DNA of 64,000 bases from Fulvia fulva (GCF_020509005.1 NC_063012.1:6820001-6884000), one strand, 5' to 3'; shown: positions 43,640 through 56,437, counted from the first letter of the stretch. Numbers and translations are program-made. Notes: generated by a model not told the origin, from the sequence alone.

Positions 43640-44153
43640 GCTTATGTTCTAGGGTTTTTCTTAGTTTATTCCCCGGTTTAGCTCTTAGTATAGAATATTT
43701 GTAAGGCTATAGCTCTCGTTAGTTACTATCCTTCGCTACTATTCGGGGTGAGGTCGCGCTTCCTAATTAGGCAGTTATCCTCCGTAACTCCGTAACTCTA
43801 GGGTCTACTATTAGGGGAACGGAACCTTAGATTTAGGGTTCTTTATACTACGATTACGCCGCCGCTAGCGTAGGCGGGTCGCTACTACTTAAGTAGATTA
43901 CTCGTCTTAATAAGGGCTGTCGAATAAACAGTCCTCGTTAATATTCCGCTCTACTCTCTTCTTCTTACTTCTATATATATAACTCTAAAGACATATATAG
44001 TTACGCGAGCTATCTAAGAGAGCGCGAGAAGCGCGAGAAGATAAAGTCGCGCGAATCGAGCTAGCGGGTACTAGCGGCCGCTAGCGCGCGGGCGTACGGC
44101 TAACGATACTATATTACGAGATAGTTCGTAGAAAGGGCTATCTTATAATAGTA
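43640..44153 (-). repeat. Gypsy-5 3' LTR region (limits approximate)
   Basis: On the minus strand the sequence begins TATTATAAGATAGCCC at 44153, right after a polypurine run (GAGGAGGGGGGGTAC). The far end near 43640 is not fixed. CpG-rich with some TATATA runs. The partner LTR is not in the window. Confidence 0.5.
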
Positions 44154-45136
44154 CCCCCCCTCCTCGGATAAGGAGCTCCTACGACGTTTCTACGTTTAAT
44201 ACTCGGAGCGTATAGAGGGCTATTACTAGTACTAATACCGGTACTAGTTTCGAGAGCTTTATTAAGGAAGCTATAGTTATGCCGCGTTAATATATACGGT
44301 CTAAGGATTAGCGCTAGCCCGTATTAAGTTACCGACTAATCGAGTCCCTCGAAGGTAGGCTTAGGTTTATCTAGGTATCGCTAGTAGAACGCGATTACGA
44401 GTTCTTTATATCTAGGTAGTACGGCTAACTACTTAGCCTAGCTCCGCGTACGATCCTTCTAAATGTCTATATACTATATATCGTTATACCTAATCTTAGA
44501 ATCTACTAGATCTTCTACTTCGTATTCCTCTAATACCTAGCCTTCGCGTTCGACGATTACGGGCGCTAGTAGTAGTCTACGTTATCTAGGAATCCCTTTA
44601 GTTACTACGCGGCGTAACTTACTCGTATAGAATACGTTAGAGATTTATATCCTATCGCTAAGTTCGAGTTCCTACGAGCGTCTACCTACGGCCCTAACGA
44701 CTCGAAACGGTCTAAGGAACTTATAATCGAGTTTCTTACTTAGGCGTATAGTCTGAATATTACGGGCATCTAGTAGAACTAGATCGTTAGGCTAGTAGGT
44801 AGGCGCTAGCGCTCGCCGAGTGTTTATAGCGTCGGCCGTTCGTACTTACGTAAAAGTATATACGTCGCGTAGCTCGTCTAGGCGGTCGCGGCGTATAGAC
44901 TCGAGTACCCGCCGTATTTGTACTTAAGTGTCTTATATATTATTAACTAACGCGTTAGCGGCCTTAACGTTAGGTACTTCCCGAGCTATAACTTATAGTT
45001 TAGCTAGACTACTAAACTCTATCCGCGGGTAGTAGTAGAGTCGGCGAAGAATAGAGTCATTCCGGTACTTATAGACTCGTAATTATTAAGGGCGAACTCG
45101 GCGTCGGGTAGTAACTCGACCTAGTTATCTTGTTAA
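44154..45136 (-). pseudogene. Gypsy-5 integrase C-terminus and chromodomain
   Basis: Minus-strand translation reads LVLLDARNIQTIRLSKKLDY, KFLRPFRV (GPY/F-type segment), SNVFYTSKL and then EEYEVEDLVDSKIRY, the start of a chromodomain as in chromoviruses. RIP stops occur. The rest of pol is cut off at 45136 by LINE E. Confidence 0.72.
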
Positions 45137-46358
45137 TAGATAGATAGATTATTTATTCGCCTGTTTTAGTGCCCTATAGCCTATATAGGTCTCTCGCTAT
45201 TTAGGTCTATTTATATAGGTAGGAAACCCGATTAACGGATAAAAACCTCCTCATCTTTACCCTCCTTGTTCTTTCCTATCTTGTCCTTTCGTTCTCCTTC
45301 CTTTAGGGTACGCTAGTATTATAGTTATTACTCTATAACTACCTTGTCCGTAACCCTAGTAGTGTCCTCCTCTCGATTCCCTTTCTCCCTTCTATTTCCC
45401 CGGCTCTTCTCTCTCTCTCTCTCCTCTCTATCTACCTTTCCGTTTCTACTACTAGGGAGAATTACTCTAGGTAGTCCTCGTTAAGGATCTATCTTATTAC
45501 TCTCCTTATATCTTATCTGTTCTAGATAATAGCCTAGTATTACCTATCTCTTACCTTCGCCCTCTACTAGCTTCTCCCTTTTACCTACTTAGTACAGTTT
45601 AGTACTATATACTCCGGGGTTTAAGATAGGTAGCTATAGGGGCAACGTTTAGAATCGTATCCTAGGACTCTTCTTTAGTATAAGTATACTCTTAGCCTAA
45701 TGTACTTAGAGTAAATCTAGATAGCTATACTTACTTCCGCCCTCTTTAGGTCTTTATAGATAAGGTAGTTATACCTCCCGAAGGTCCTAGCCGCTAGTAG
45801 GGCTCCTAGCCTTACCGGTTTTTAATTCTAATACGTTTCCTATAGGTAACCTACGATCCTTTCTACTTAGCTTTGCTTCTTTTTCCCTTTGTCCCCTATA
45901 TTAGCTTACTCCCTTAGAGCTTCTCTCTGTTTAAGGGCTCCTAGGATTTCCTATAATGTTTTTAGGTCTACTTCCTTCTATAGGATTATATATAGCCGGT
46001 GAGGTCTTCTCCTCCTCTCCTACTAGGTTCTTATCCTTTAAGTAGCTACTTAGATAGTTCCCTAGGCTAGGTATACTAATGTCTTCTCTACGTATTAACA
46101 CCTTATACCCTAGAGGTACTCCCTAATAGGGGCTGTACCTAATTCCATTTCTATTGTCCTATAAGGGGTTGACTTGTATGCCCCTAGTACTCTCTTTAGG
46201 CAAGCTACCTACTCTCTATTAAGGGGGTCCCTAATTCTCTTCGGGATATATTTTTCCGCTACCTAAATTACTACTCTATATAGTATTACGGGCTTAATAA
46301 TAGCCTTATATATAGTCTAGGCCTTTATAAAGGTCGCCCTCTAGGTAAACGTAGTAAG
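45137..46358 (-). pseudogene. LINE family E, 3' part of ORF2 and 3' UTR
   Basis: Starts with the complement of an ATCT tail. The minus-strand hairpin arms AGG/CCT (45246-45248, 45221-45223) and an end motif GGCTATAGGGCACTAAAAC match the other LINEs. Upstream (on the minus strand) is RT thumb and C-terminal coding sequence comparable to LINE A near 17800-18800, with RIP stops. It breaks at the Gypsy-3 LTR near 46359. Confidence 0.65.
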
Positions 46359-46394
46359 TGTCATAGCCGCTCCGTAAGTAAAGGATTCGAATCT

Positions 46395-46421
46395 GATCAC
46401 GTGACCCCGGGTCACGTGATC
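46395..46421. promoter_or_regulatory. 27-bp palindrome with two CACGTG boxes in Gypsy-3 LTR
   Basis: Arms GATCACGTGACCC and GGGTCACGTGATC around one central base. CACGTG is the core bound by bHLH transcription factors. All CpA/TpG of the two boxes are intact although the element body is heavily mutated. Confidence 0.55.
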
Positions 46422-46889
46422 CGATTGACTAAGCTTGGCCCGATACCGACGCCCGACACCTCGGCCTTTAAGTATAGGCCTCGTTCTTAGACTCTCTTCT
46501 CTCTTTAGCTACTGACTTCGTTAATACTATACCCTTATACTCTCGTACTATAGTCTCGTAATACTTCGATAGCTTCTATTAAGGACGCTACTATATTTAG
46601 CGTCGCTTAAGACTCTAGAAATCGCGATATTACGACTCCTTAAAATCCCCGACTCGTACTAGCGTAAAAGTAGCGTATTACTCTCTCTTTCTCCCTAGAT
46701 CAAGACGCTAAGAAGGCGTATTACTATATTATAGCTAGGCTATAGAGTACCGGTAGCCCTAGCTACGGCGGCGGCGCGAATACTTAACGTATTAAGCGCC
46801 GCGCGCGACTAACTTAAAACTTAGAACTTTTTACGCGATCCGATTAGTCTATCTAGTCTGACGACACCGTCCTACTAGATCCCTTTACT

Positions 46890-48890
46890 AAGTACGCTAA
46901 TAAGGAACGCGCGGTTCTCGATAGGCTCCTAGAAGAGGAAGAAGGAGAGGACACCTAACCCGAAATTATAGATACTTTTGACCTCGTAGTATTACTCTAC
47001 GAGGGCGATATTATAGACCACCTCGATAAGAATAGGTCAACCGACAATACTTATAAGGACTTTGCTATTAACTATAGAGACGACCGCGGTCGTACCGGGA
47101 TATACCGTATCCTACTCGACTAACTATAGTTACTTAACGCGACTTAGTTTTACGACTACGTCTAGAACTAACTAGAGGCAATTACCTACGCCCTTCGTAA
47201 ACTCGAGGCTAATCACCGCTAAGCTATCCTAGATAGAGCGGCGCTATATTAAGCTAACGAGCTAAATAAGAAGAAGTTCGAGGAAGTATATACCGAACTA
47301 TAATATACGGAAAAGTATAAGTAGGAATATAAGTAGGACCTAGAACAAGCTAATAAGGACCTTATAAAGGCTAACTAGGACGTCACTAAGTATAGGAAGT
47401 AGGCTAATAACTAGTATAGCTCTACTAAGAGAGCTAAAAAGGAGGTCGATATATTTAAGGTTAAAGTCGCTAAACTAGAAATACTCGTACCGGACGACTC
47501 CGCCCCTACGGCTACCGACGTAGTATAGCTATAGTAGACTATCGCTACGCTTAAATAGGATCTCGAGGAGGCTAAGCGTAGCCGTACTACCGAGAAACCT
47601 AAGGAGTATAGCGCCCGCTCCCTCTCCGAGTTACGACGTCGACGCGGTAATAGACTAGCTAAAAAGCCCGCCGAATAACCCGCTATAAAGCCTACGCGGA
47701 AGCAACGTAAGGCGCGATTCGTAAATAACTCCTCCGACCCCGATTCTTCCGACTCGTCCTTAGACTCTAATTCCGATTTCGAAGAGCGTCCGCGCCGTAA
47801 GAGTAAGGGTAAGGACAAGAGATCGAGAAAGAGATAAGAGACCGTTATTATCGACGACGACGACTTCGAGATTATAAATAGTAGCGTAGATATCGTACGC
47901 TATAACCTAACTATAGTAGAAGACTTTAAGACGAGTTCCCGTATCGAAGTACCTAAGCCTAAATTCTTAGGAGAGAATATAGGTAGTAAAGACTCGCCGA
48001 TACTTAATAAGTAGACTACTTAACTCGGTAATAAACTTACCGCTTCTATCTTTAAGGACGTGCTATCCGCCCTACGTTTCGTATAAGAAACTACTATAGG
48101 GTTAGTATACTCTATACTCCGTAACTATATTCCCTAGAAGATTGTCTTCTCTAAGGTTCTCTCCGCGAGCCGGCTATTTAAGAGCGTAAAGAAATGCCTA
48201 CGTTTCCTAGATAAGAACTTCGGCGACTATAATCCCGAGGGCACCGCGCGTAATAATATAGACGCGCTTAAGATAGTAGAGAATAACAAGTTCTCCGAGT
48301 TCTATACTAAGTTCTAACGTAAGCGCGCCTAGCTCCTATAAGGCGCGAACCGTAAGTACGAGGTTATCGAGCTTAAGAAGAAGCTAAGCTTTAAGTACTG
48401 TTTTCGACTAGTCGTACTACCTAACGCGAAGTCGTTTAAGGAGCTTACTCGGCAATACTACCGCCTAGAGAGCGAGCTAGCTTAACTTAAACACGACCTA
48501 CTACGTACTCAGAACGACGAGAAGAAGGACAAGAAGACGACTGTACCTAAGGGTAACGGTACGGTATCGGCACCTCCTATAGTAGGGTAGATTATACTAC
48601 CGGTACTCCCTTTAGATAACGGTATACCTCTCGGCCGCTCTCCTTATACTAATTAGCCGCTCCTTCCGTAGAAGGACCGCCCTAATTAGTATAAGAACCT
48701 TATATAACTTACTTAAGATTAGCGTACTTAGATTATTACTAGCGGTAGCTACCTACGCTACCGGGGTACCGGCTATATCTTAGGCGCCGCCGGCTACCTA
48801 CTTGACCTATATAAGCGTCCTAAGAAGAAGGCTAATAATAACGGCCTTACGGTTACTAAAGTACCGGTAGGAAATACCTAAGCTATTATT
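46890..48890 (+). pseudogene. Gypsy-3 gag
   Basis: RIP-interrupted plus-strand frame. The N-terminal part is rich in charged heptad-like sequence (LEQANKDLIKANWDVTKY, then KVAKLEILV), suggesting a coiled coil. A basic/Ser-rich linker (SDPDSSDSSLDSNSDFEE) comes next, then gag-type sequence (ASIFKDVLSALRFV, LRFLDKNFGDYNPEG). A degraded Cys/His motif may lie near 48740-48790. It is recognised by position and style rather than by a strong motif. Confidence 0.55.
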
Positions 48891-49084
48891 TGAGCGTAAT
48901 AGATAATAGTCCGCCTTAGGGAGTCTTATACTAGAACTAATACCCTTACGAACCTTATAAATATACCCGTACCGTATAGGCGTCTTCCTTATAAGCCCGA
49001 GCGAGTATGCCCCCTTCTATAGAAGTAGATAAAGGACCCGAAGTCTCGTATTACTTTCTAGTAGAGGGTAGGGCAAATAGAATA

Positions 49085-50182
49085 TACATATATACCTTCC
49101 TTAATAATAGTACTAACTCTAAACTCGTTAATACTTCCTTTACGTAAAAACATAAATTCCCGCTCTACGATATTAAGCCCTTTACGCTAGGCCTAGGTAA
49201 TAGCTCCTAAGTACTAATAATCATTACTATAGCTATAAACATTAAACTAAACCTTTAAGGCTATGTCGAGACGGTTAAATACCTAGTTACCGATACCTAC
49301 TACGATATAGTCCTTAGCCTTAGATAGTACGTAAAGTATAGCCCTTATAAAGACTAGAAGCGAAGCGTACTTACCTTTAATAACGTTGACTATTAGAATC
49401 ACTCTCTCTATAAGAACGTTAGCCTACTAGTAACGTTACCTATCCCCGAGTTACTACTAACGCCGGTACCCGACTACGATAGCCTTAAGCGACCCGATAT
49501 CCGCGATATACCGGTCCCTTAGCCCCTCGAAGTCGGCGCTAAAAGAGTTAGGGCTAAGTATAGAGACGATATTAAGTAGATCAACTTATACGAACTCCGG
49601 AGACTCTATCGTATAATAGGTACGGAAGTATATAGTATATAGATTAATCTACGCGGAGTATATAAGGCTAAGAGCGCGGCCGATCTAGTTATAGTATAAG
49701 CGGTAGGGCTTTACGCTATAATAGTACGAAAGATTATAGGCGGTAACGCTATATTTACGTACGCTATATATATTAAAGATAGCTACTATAGAACGCTCCG
49801 TTATTAGTAGGAGTACTAGGTAGAGGCCTACGCGATAAATGTAGCTAATTATAACGTATTTATAGAAAAGCTATACCGGAAGTAGAAGGACCCCGACGTA
49901 CTCGGTAAGCTACCGGCTATATACTATTATTAGTAAGCTCTATTCTCGAAGTTAGAGTCAGATAAGCTACTACCTTATCGCCCTGGCCTAGAGTATAAGA
50001 TTAAGCTAAAGAAGGATACTCGGCTACCGTTTAAGTAGCCCTATCCGATTTCGAACAGAGAGTTAGAAGTAGTAAAAGCTTAGGTAGATAATTAACTTTA
50101 GAAAGGTAATATCTAACGTAGTAACTTACCTATAGTATTACCGGTGATTATCGTACGTAAACTAGGTAGTAGACTACGCGTC
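49085..50182 (+). pseudogene. Gypsy-3 protease and start of RT
   Basis: The protease is seen as NTSFTRKHKFPLYDIKPF (one RIP stop replaced), then YLVTDTYYDIVLSL and RSVLTFNNVDY. RT entry near 49980 reads PYRPGLEYKIKLKKDTRLPF and ends in VIIVRKLGSRLRVYYG, just before the DYRGLN motif expected next, where the Gypsy-2 LTR begins. TAG/TAA stops of RIP type. Confidence 0.68.
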
Positions 50183-50366
50183 TATTACGGGTAGCCCGCG
50201 ACCCCCTACTATAGCTACGTCGGCCCGGCTAAACCGCGGACCTTCCGTATCGGGTTAGCGCGGCTTAGCTTTACTTTATAACTTCGCCGCGCCTCGCGCT
50301 CCTCTTTCGTAGCTTTATAGAACAATAACTATCTCGTTCGGACCCTATAGTACGCGCGCCCTTATA
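50183..50366 (+). repeat. Gypsy-2 5' LTR
   Basis: 184 bp, GC-rich (CCCGCGACCCCC, CGGCCCGGCT). Differs from the 3' LTR by a handful of CA/TG versus TA changes. Confidence 0.85.
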
Positions 50367-52780
50367 GTTTGTTCTACTACCCTACCTAGATCGCGGATCT
50401 AGGTAAGGGACGCGTAATAATAGGAATAGATAGAACCGTAGAACTCGAGAACGCGTAGAGTCGTATTAGAATATAGAATATAGTAAGGCGTATAGCGCGT
50501 AGATACCTAGAGAACGTAATACGGCGACATTATTAGTAGGTAGTCGCGCGCTCGTAGACAGTCAGGATATAGGCACCGTTACGCCTCCCCCGAACCTAGA
50601 CAATATAACTTTACAAATAGCGAACGGCGGTATACTACCGCTATCTAAGCCTAAGGGCAAAGGTAAGTAGCGTATATCTCTTTTTCCCGACCTCTCCTCT
50701 TTTCCTTAGAGTTAGACATAGGACGACAACCGGCGGGTTATAGTAGACACCGGTATTGCGCTATAATAAGAGATTAATAAAGCTTACTAGAAGGCCTTCG
50801 AGCGAGAAGAAGGTAGTAAGATTGACTTTATAGAACTGTTCGAGTTTAAGCTCGAAGAGAACCTAGGCGGCGACCTAGATAAGGTGTATCTATTACTCGA
50901 CGAGGTAGAACATATTCTCGTATCCGAATACTAGAATGTCACCTTAGATAACCTTACGACCCTTATATCCTAACACCCGAAGACTACCTACGACTTCGTA
51001 CTATAAGTAGTTAATACGGCGATTACTAAGGGTAGACAACTCGATATAATAGAGCGAGCTAACGACCTCTAGAACACCTAGTATACTACGCTATATACCG
51101 AATACGACCGTATCTATAAGACGCTACGAAGTGAAGAGCTTGTTATATAGAAAATGGTAGTAGATCTTAAGAGTAAGAAGGATTACGACCTAGCTAAGTT
51201 ATAAGAGCTAGAGAAGAAATATAAGGAAGCTAATAACCTATATAAGTAGTTTAGCGAGATCTACGAGAAGGAGAAGAAGAAGGCACAAGATACTAAGGCG
51301 AAGAACTAGGCCCTATAACAAGAAGTCGATGACCTAAAGGCTCGGCTTAAGGCAGGAGACACTATATAGAACGGAAGTAGGGGCCGCTTAGGCCGCTAAC
51401 CCTCTCGTTCCCGCCTACGCGAGACCTTACTCGAGTAGCTATTACGTAGGTATCGCGAAGCTAATAGTAGAGGTAGCGGTAGCGGTAGTAGTAATAACGA
51501 TAGAGACGACGATGACCGTAGTAATAATAGCCGAGGACGTAATAACGACCGTCCGCGACTAGGACCTAATAATAGTCGTAACTCGAGAATACGTAACACC
51601 CGTACCTAGATACTACTAGTTGACCTCCTAGAACGTCTCTTTACTATTAACCGCACCCTTACTCGCGGTATAGAGATCGGTAAGGGTATACCTAACCCTA
51701 AGTACTTTAAGAACAATAATGACCCTAATTTCGACAGCTAGTATAGTAGTGTTCTCCTAAAGCTAACTATAGTAACCTTCCGTACTAAGGTAGATAGTCT
51801 ACGCTTTGTATATAGATAGACGTAAGGTGATCCTTAGCGAAGTATTAAGCCGAGGATCCCTATACCTAGACAGTAGTCATTTAACGAGTTTAAGACTAGA
51901 GAAGAGTTGTTAGATTAGATAACACGCTAATATAGTATACGTAATAAAGGAACTAAGGCTATAGTTAACATTACTACCTATAAGTAATAACAAGGCGAAA
52001 CCTTTATAGCCTTCTATACCCGCTACTCGAAGTTACGCGCCTAGATATTATAGACCGATAAGACCGAGCTTATACTATTCTATAACCGACTAAACCGTAA
52101 GTACTTTATTAAGACCTTCGGTAACCGCGAAGTCGACCGCCGCCTAGATAGTATATAAGACGTTATCGAGGAGTACGTTATACTAGACGAGAGCTTCTAC
52201 GAGACAAATCGACTATACCCGTAGAAGGAGCGCCCCCGTAGTAATAGGATCTCGAACGGTAATAGCGGCTAGAATAACTAGAATAACGGTAACGTAGTTA
52301 CTAGTACCGCTACCGGTATAGTAGGTGCCTAGTATAGCGCCTACTATAGTACGCTAGTACTAAGAAGAAGGAGGATCTGCCGACATATCTATAGAACCTA
52401 CCTACGCTTAACCGTAAGTAGCGCGAAGACCTTAAGAAGTAGGGTAAGTACTACCGCTACCGTATAGGTTCTTACGTAGCGACTAACCCTAAATACCTAA
52501 TATATAGGTACGATAGCGACTATCGCCTACCGCGTCTACGTAATACTACGCCGAATCCGAACGCGAACCTCAGTTCCCTAGCCGCCGATCCGTAGTAGGG
52601 AAATAGTACGACCGCTACCTAAGCGTAGTAGAGCGTAGTAGATAGCGGTTACCCGAACTTCCTAGGATAGAAAGAGTATAAGATTGAGAGATACGGAATA
52701 TAAGAGACGGTAACAGACTATAGTAAGGAGCTTAAGCTATCGGTATACGCACTAGATAAATAATAGCTAGCTATACACCC
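50367..52780 (+). pseudogene. Gypsy-2 leader and gag
   Basis: About 600 bases of leader follow the LTR. A RIP-interrupted gag frame is then visible: a coiled-coil-like segment (ELEKKYKEANNLYK, then EIYEKEKKKAQDTKAKN) near 51200-51310, a basic Arg/Ser/Asn-rich stretch near 51400-51600, a gag domain (FNEFKTREELLDWITRQY near 51880-51930, with FIAFYTRYSKLRAW) and a degraded knuckle (YYRYRIGSYVATNPKY, Tyr for Cys/His) near 52450-52500. Confidence 0.68.
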
Positions 52781-52789
52781 TTATATATT

Positions 52790-55700
52790 GTTACCCGTAA
52801 TGATATAATATAGAAAGGCTCGAGGCCTTATAGATTCTGCTTCTACCTCTCTCTTTCTTAACTAGAAATTTATACGCAAATATATAATACCCCTAATCCC
52901 TTTAACGTAAAGCCGACGACTAACACTAGGAGATAGAACGGCTACTATACGGCAGATTATACACGCGGCCCTTATAGACGTAGTTATCGGGGATTATTAC
53001 GAGCAAATGTTATACTACGTCACCGACCTCGAATATAACATCGTCTTTAGCCTACCGTAGCTTGTAGCGTACAACCAAAACATCTTCTAGGAGATAGGCG
53101 AGGTGGCATTTAGATCGGATTACTACTTTGGTCACTGTCTATAGAATAAGACATCGATAATAGTATAATCCCTAAACTATCGCGAGAAGAAGAAGTAGGC
53201 ACTAGTACGGTACGGACTAGAGCCCTTTACTAGAGAAGTAGCGAGCTTTATAGCAGGAGGGGCAGAGCTAAACGTCTTATTATATAACCTAGAAGATATA
53301 GACGATGAAGAAGTGGACTACTAGGGCGTTTCTTAACGCGTATAGAGGATGTACGCGTACCGGCCTAGGGCTAAGTACTTCTACATTATACCTACTAGGC
53401 GTAAGAGCGACGGCGGAGAGCTTGAGCTAAGTGTAATAGCTACTAATAATCTAGACCAATTCTTGAACAAGTAGTTCAATTACAACCCGAAGGAGAAGTT
53501 ACCGCCGATATACTACGATATTACGGACGCTTTCTTAGCTAAGGATTATAAAGGACTCCTACCTTACCGACTAGGCGTAGATTATGAGATTTATATTAAG
53601 CCTAATAGTCTATAAGAGCCACTATACCGTAAGCCCTACGGCCTAGCTAAGAAGGAGAACGAGGCAGTTAAGAAATGGCTAGACGAGTAAACATCTAAAG
53701 GGAAGGTACGGAAAGTAGGGCAAAAGACGAGCTAGTCTCCTATACTAGTACTAGTAGTACGTAAGCCTAAAGGTAGGCTACGTATTTATATCGACTATAG
53801 AGGATTAAATGCGATCACTATTAAGAACCGGTATCCGATTCCCTTGATATAAGAGACGCTTAACCGTATATACGGCAAGAAGTACTTCACGAAGCTAGAC
53901 ATTATAGTAGCCTTTAACAAGTTACGGATAGCTAAAGGCTACGAGTAGTTAACGGCGTTTACGACACGATACGGTATCTACGAGTATCTAGTATTGCTAT
54001 TCGGCTTGTGTAACGGACTAGTATCGTTCTAATTATATATTAATAAGGTCTTATAAGAACACCTAGACGACTTTATATTGGCCTACCTAGATAACGTACT
54101 TATCTTTAGTAACACCTTAGAGGAGCATATTAAACACGTACGGAAGGTTCTTACTAAGCTACGCGATATAGGACTTATAGTAGACATCGACAAAAGCGAA
54201 TTCTACTAATAGAAGGTGAAGTATCTTAGGCTAATTATAACCCCTAACGGTATCGAGATAGGCCCCGAGAAACTCGAATGTATTTAGATATAGGAAGCTC
54301 CTAAGAACCTAAAGGATGTCTAGGCCTTCCTTAGATTTACTAACTTCTATAGGCGGTTTATCGAAGCATTTTCGCGCATAGCTACTCCTCTTACAAACCT
54401 GACCAAGTCGGACGGACTAAGCAATCATAAGAACAGAAGGATTTAATAGTCACTAGATTACTAACGAGCCTTTAACAATTTGAAAGCTACGTTTAGCAAA
54501 GCCGGTATACTCGTACATTATGTACTAGGTAGGGAAATAGTAGTAGAGACAGATTCTTTAGATTTTGTAAACGCCGGCGTGCTTTCGTAGTATGACGAGA
54601 ATAGTGTACTTCATCCTATAGCCTTCTACTCGAAGAAGTTAAGTCTATAGGAGTGTAATTATAAAATCTATAATAAGGAACTATTAGCTATTATTAAGGC
54701 TTTTAAGGAATAGAGACCCGAGCTCGCCTACGAAGTAGATAATAAGGACTTATAGCTAGTCAAGATTTATACCGACTATAAGAACCTAGAATACTTTATA
54801 AAGACAAAGTAGCTAAATCGGCGATAAGCGCGTTAGGCTAAGTTCTTGTCACAGTTCAACTTTAAGATATTATACCGTCTAGGACTTTAAGGTACAAAGC
54901 TAGACAGCCTAACGAGACGTAGCTAGGACCTTCTATAGGGGGTAGACGACCCTCGGAACTAGTATTAGTATTAGACATTACTACCTCCTAAGCAATTCCT
55001 TAAGATCGCCTTACTATAGATAATAGTAGAAGATACGCCGGAAGAAGAGGAACTAGTATAGCTAAACCCTAAAGCTAAAGAGTTCATACCTATAGAACGA
55101 GATGCGCCTACTAAATAACCGGCGACGCGTAAAAGTTAGCGGGAAGCCGAACTCGAGTATCGAATGTCGACGGCGTACGTAACCGATAACGAGCTTAAGA
55201 CTACGATTAAGGACCTATAGAAAGACCGTACTCCTATACTACTATAGAGAGCGAAGATTTACCTAGTATACTATAAAGTAGATAGCGACCTACTATATAT
55301 TCGAAATCAATATAACGGCTAGAGCTTATAGGTACTAAATAACTAAGCCTTATAGACTAGGATAATTAAGATAAATTATAAGGCTCTAGTAGTAGGCTAT
55401 CTAGGACGAGCTCGTACTTATAAACTCGTAGTACGTGAATTCTACTAGCCTATATTAGCGAGATCCGTACGTAGATATACCGCGAATTGCCGTACCTACC
55501 GTATAACAAAATCTCTATACTCCTAGCTACTAGGATTATTATAGCTACTTCCTATTCTAGATCGGCCTTAGAAACACATTGTAGTCGACTCCGTTATCGG
55601 ACTCCTAGAAAGTACTCTTAACGGTATAGTCTATAATAATATCATAACTATTACTAATAGGCTTACTAAGGAAGTGGAGCTGATCCCTATTAGCGTAATA

Positions 55701-55876
55701 ATAGTATAGAATACGGCAAGGCTTTTCCTTAAACATATGTTCTATCGGCGCGGGTTCCCTAACACTATTATATTAGACCGTAGTAAGCAGTAGGTTACTA
55801 CCTTCTAGAAGAAACTCTATAAGATACTCCGTATAAATCGTAAGCCAAGTTCTTCGTATTACCTAGAAACTAATAG
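52790..55876 (+). pseudogene. Gypsy-2 pol, first part: protease, RT, RNase H, integrase start
   Basis: Protease near 52815 (KARGLIDSASTSLFLN, then YYVTDLEYNIVFSLPWL). RT near 53760-54120 ([36 protein letters not shown]; the catalytic box reads YLDN instead of YxDD near 54085, a RIP-compatible D-to-N change). RNase H near 54550 (ETDSLDFVNAGVL) and 54770. Integrase zinc finger and DDE core near 55430-55870. Many TAG/TAA. It is cut at the TSD AATAG by the Gypsy-1 relative. Confidence 0.82.
55872..55876. repeat. TSD of the Gypsy-1 relative, left copy
   Basis: AATAG, repeated at 62167-62171. Joining the flanks restores the integrase TDGQTE region of Gypsy-2. Confidence 0.88.
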
Positions 55877-56395
55877 TGTTATAGTCTCCCTATAGAGTGT
55901 ATAGAAGGTAGGGACAGAAGAGCCTTAGAGTGCTTAGAAGTCGTTAAGAAGTGAAAGTCTAGCTTAGTACGTAAGCGCTAAGAATTATATGCCCCGTAAT
56001 ACTTACTACGGGACCTAGCCCTCCAAATTTACTACTCTACTAAACCTTAACAGATTCACTTCGGCTCGTAACTATATGACTTACGATACTCCCGCGAGTA
56101 CCCGCGACTACGCTAGACCCTAGAAGAAGCTCGTAGAAGACTCGGAACGTAGGGTAGGTTGGAATAAGGTTTTGAGCAAAGCTACTAAGCGCGGCTTCGT
56201 ACGGGTTAGCCCTATTAATACGGGGATACGTACTCGCGAGGGTCGCGTATAAATATCTAGCCTTACCTAGGCCTCTCTTACTTTCTTCGTCCTTCGTTTT
56301 GTGTAGTAATTATACTATACCCTTTGTATCTACACTTCGTACCTACATTCTCGCTCTTATTCTTATATCTTATAGGCTAGGCTCTCGCCCTAACA
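55877..56395 (+). repeat. 5' LTR of the Gypsy-1 relative
   Basis: 519 bp, TGTTATAG...CCCTAACA. It contains the 76-bp block (about 56050-56126) missing from Gypsy-1. Confidence 0.9.
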
Positions 56396-56437
56396 TTACG
56401 AAAGACTAACAAACAATTAACTACTCGAATCATCCTT

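Larger units (their letters stand above)
46359..50182 (+). mobile_element. Gypsy-3: 5' part of a Ty3/Gypsy element, RIP-mutated
   Basis: Plus strand. The 5' LTR starts with TGTCATAGCC at 46359 and includes a CACGTG palindrome; its end is not fixed. Gag, protease and the first part of RT follow. It is cut at 50182, inside RT, by the Gypsy-2 5' LTR. Its RT does not resume after Gypsy-2 at 63703. Confidence 0.7.

Noticed and set aside
47411..47818. Minus-strand ORF of 135 codons within Gypsy-3 gag
   Set aside because: RIP removes CA/CAG codons and turns sense-strand TGG to TAG, so antisense frames can stay open by chance; there is no motif, and the plus strand carries gag-like sequence.
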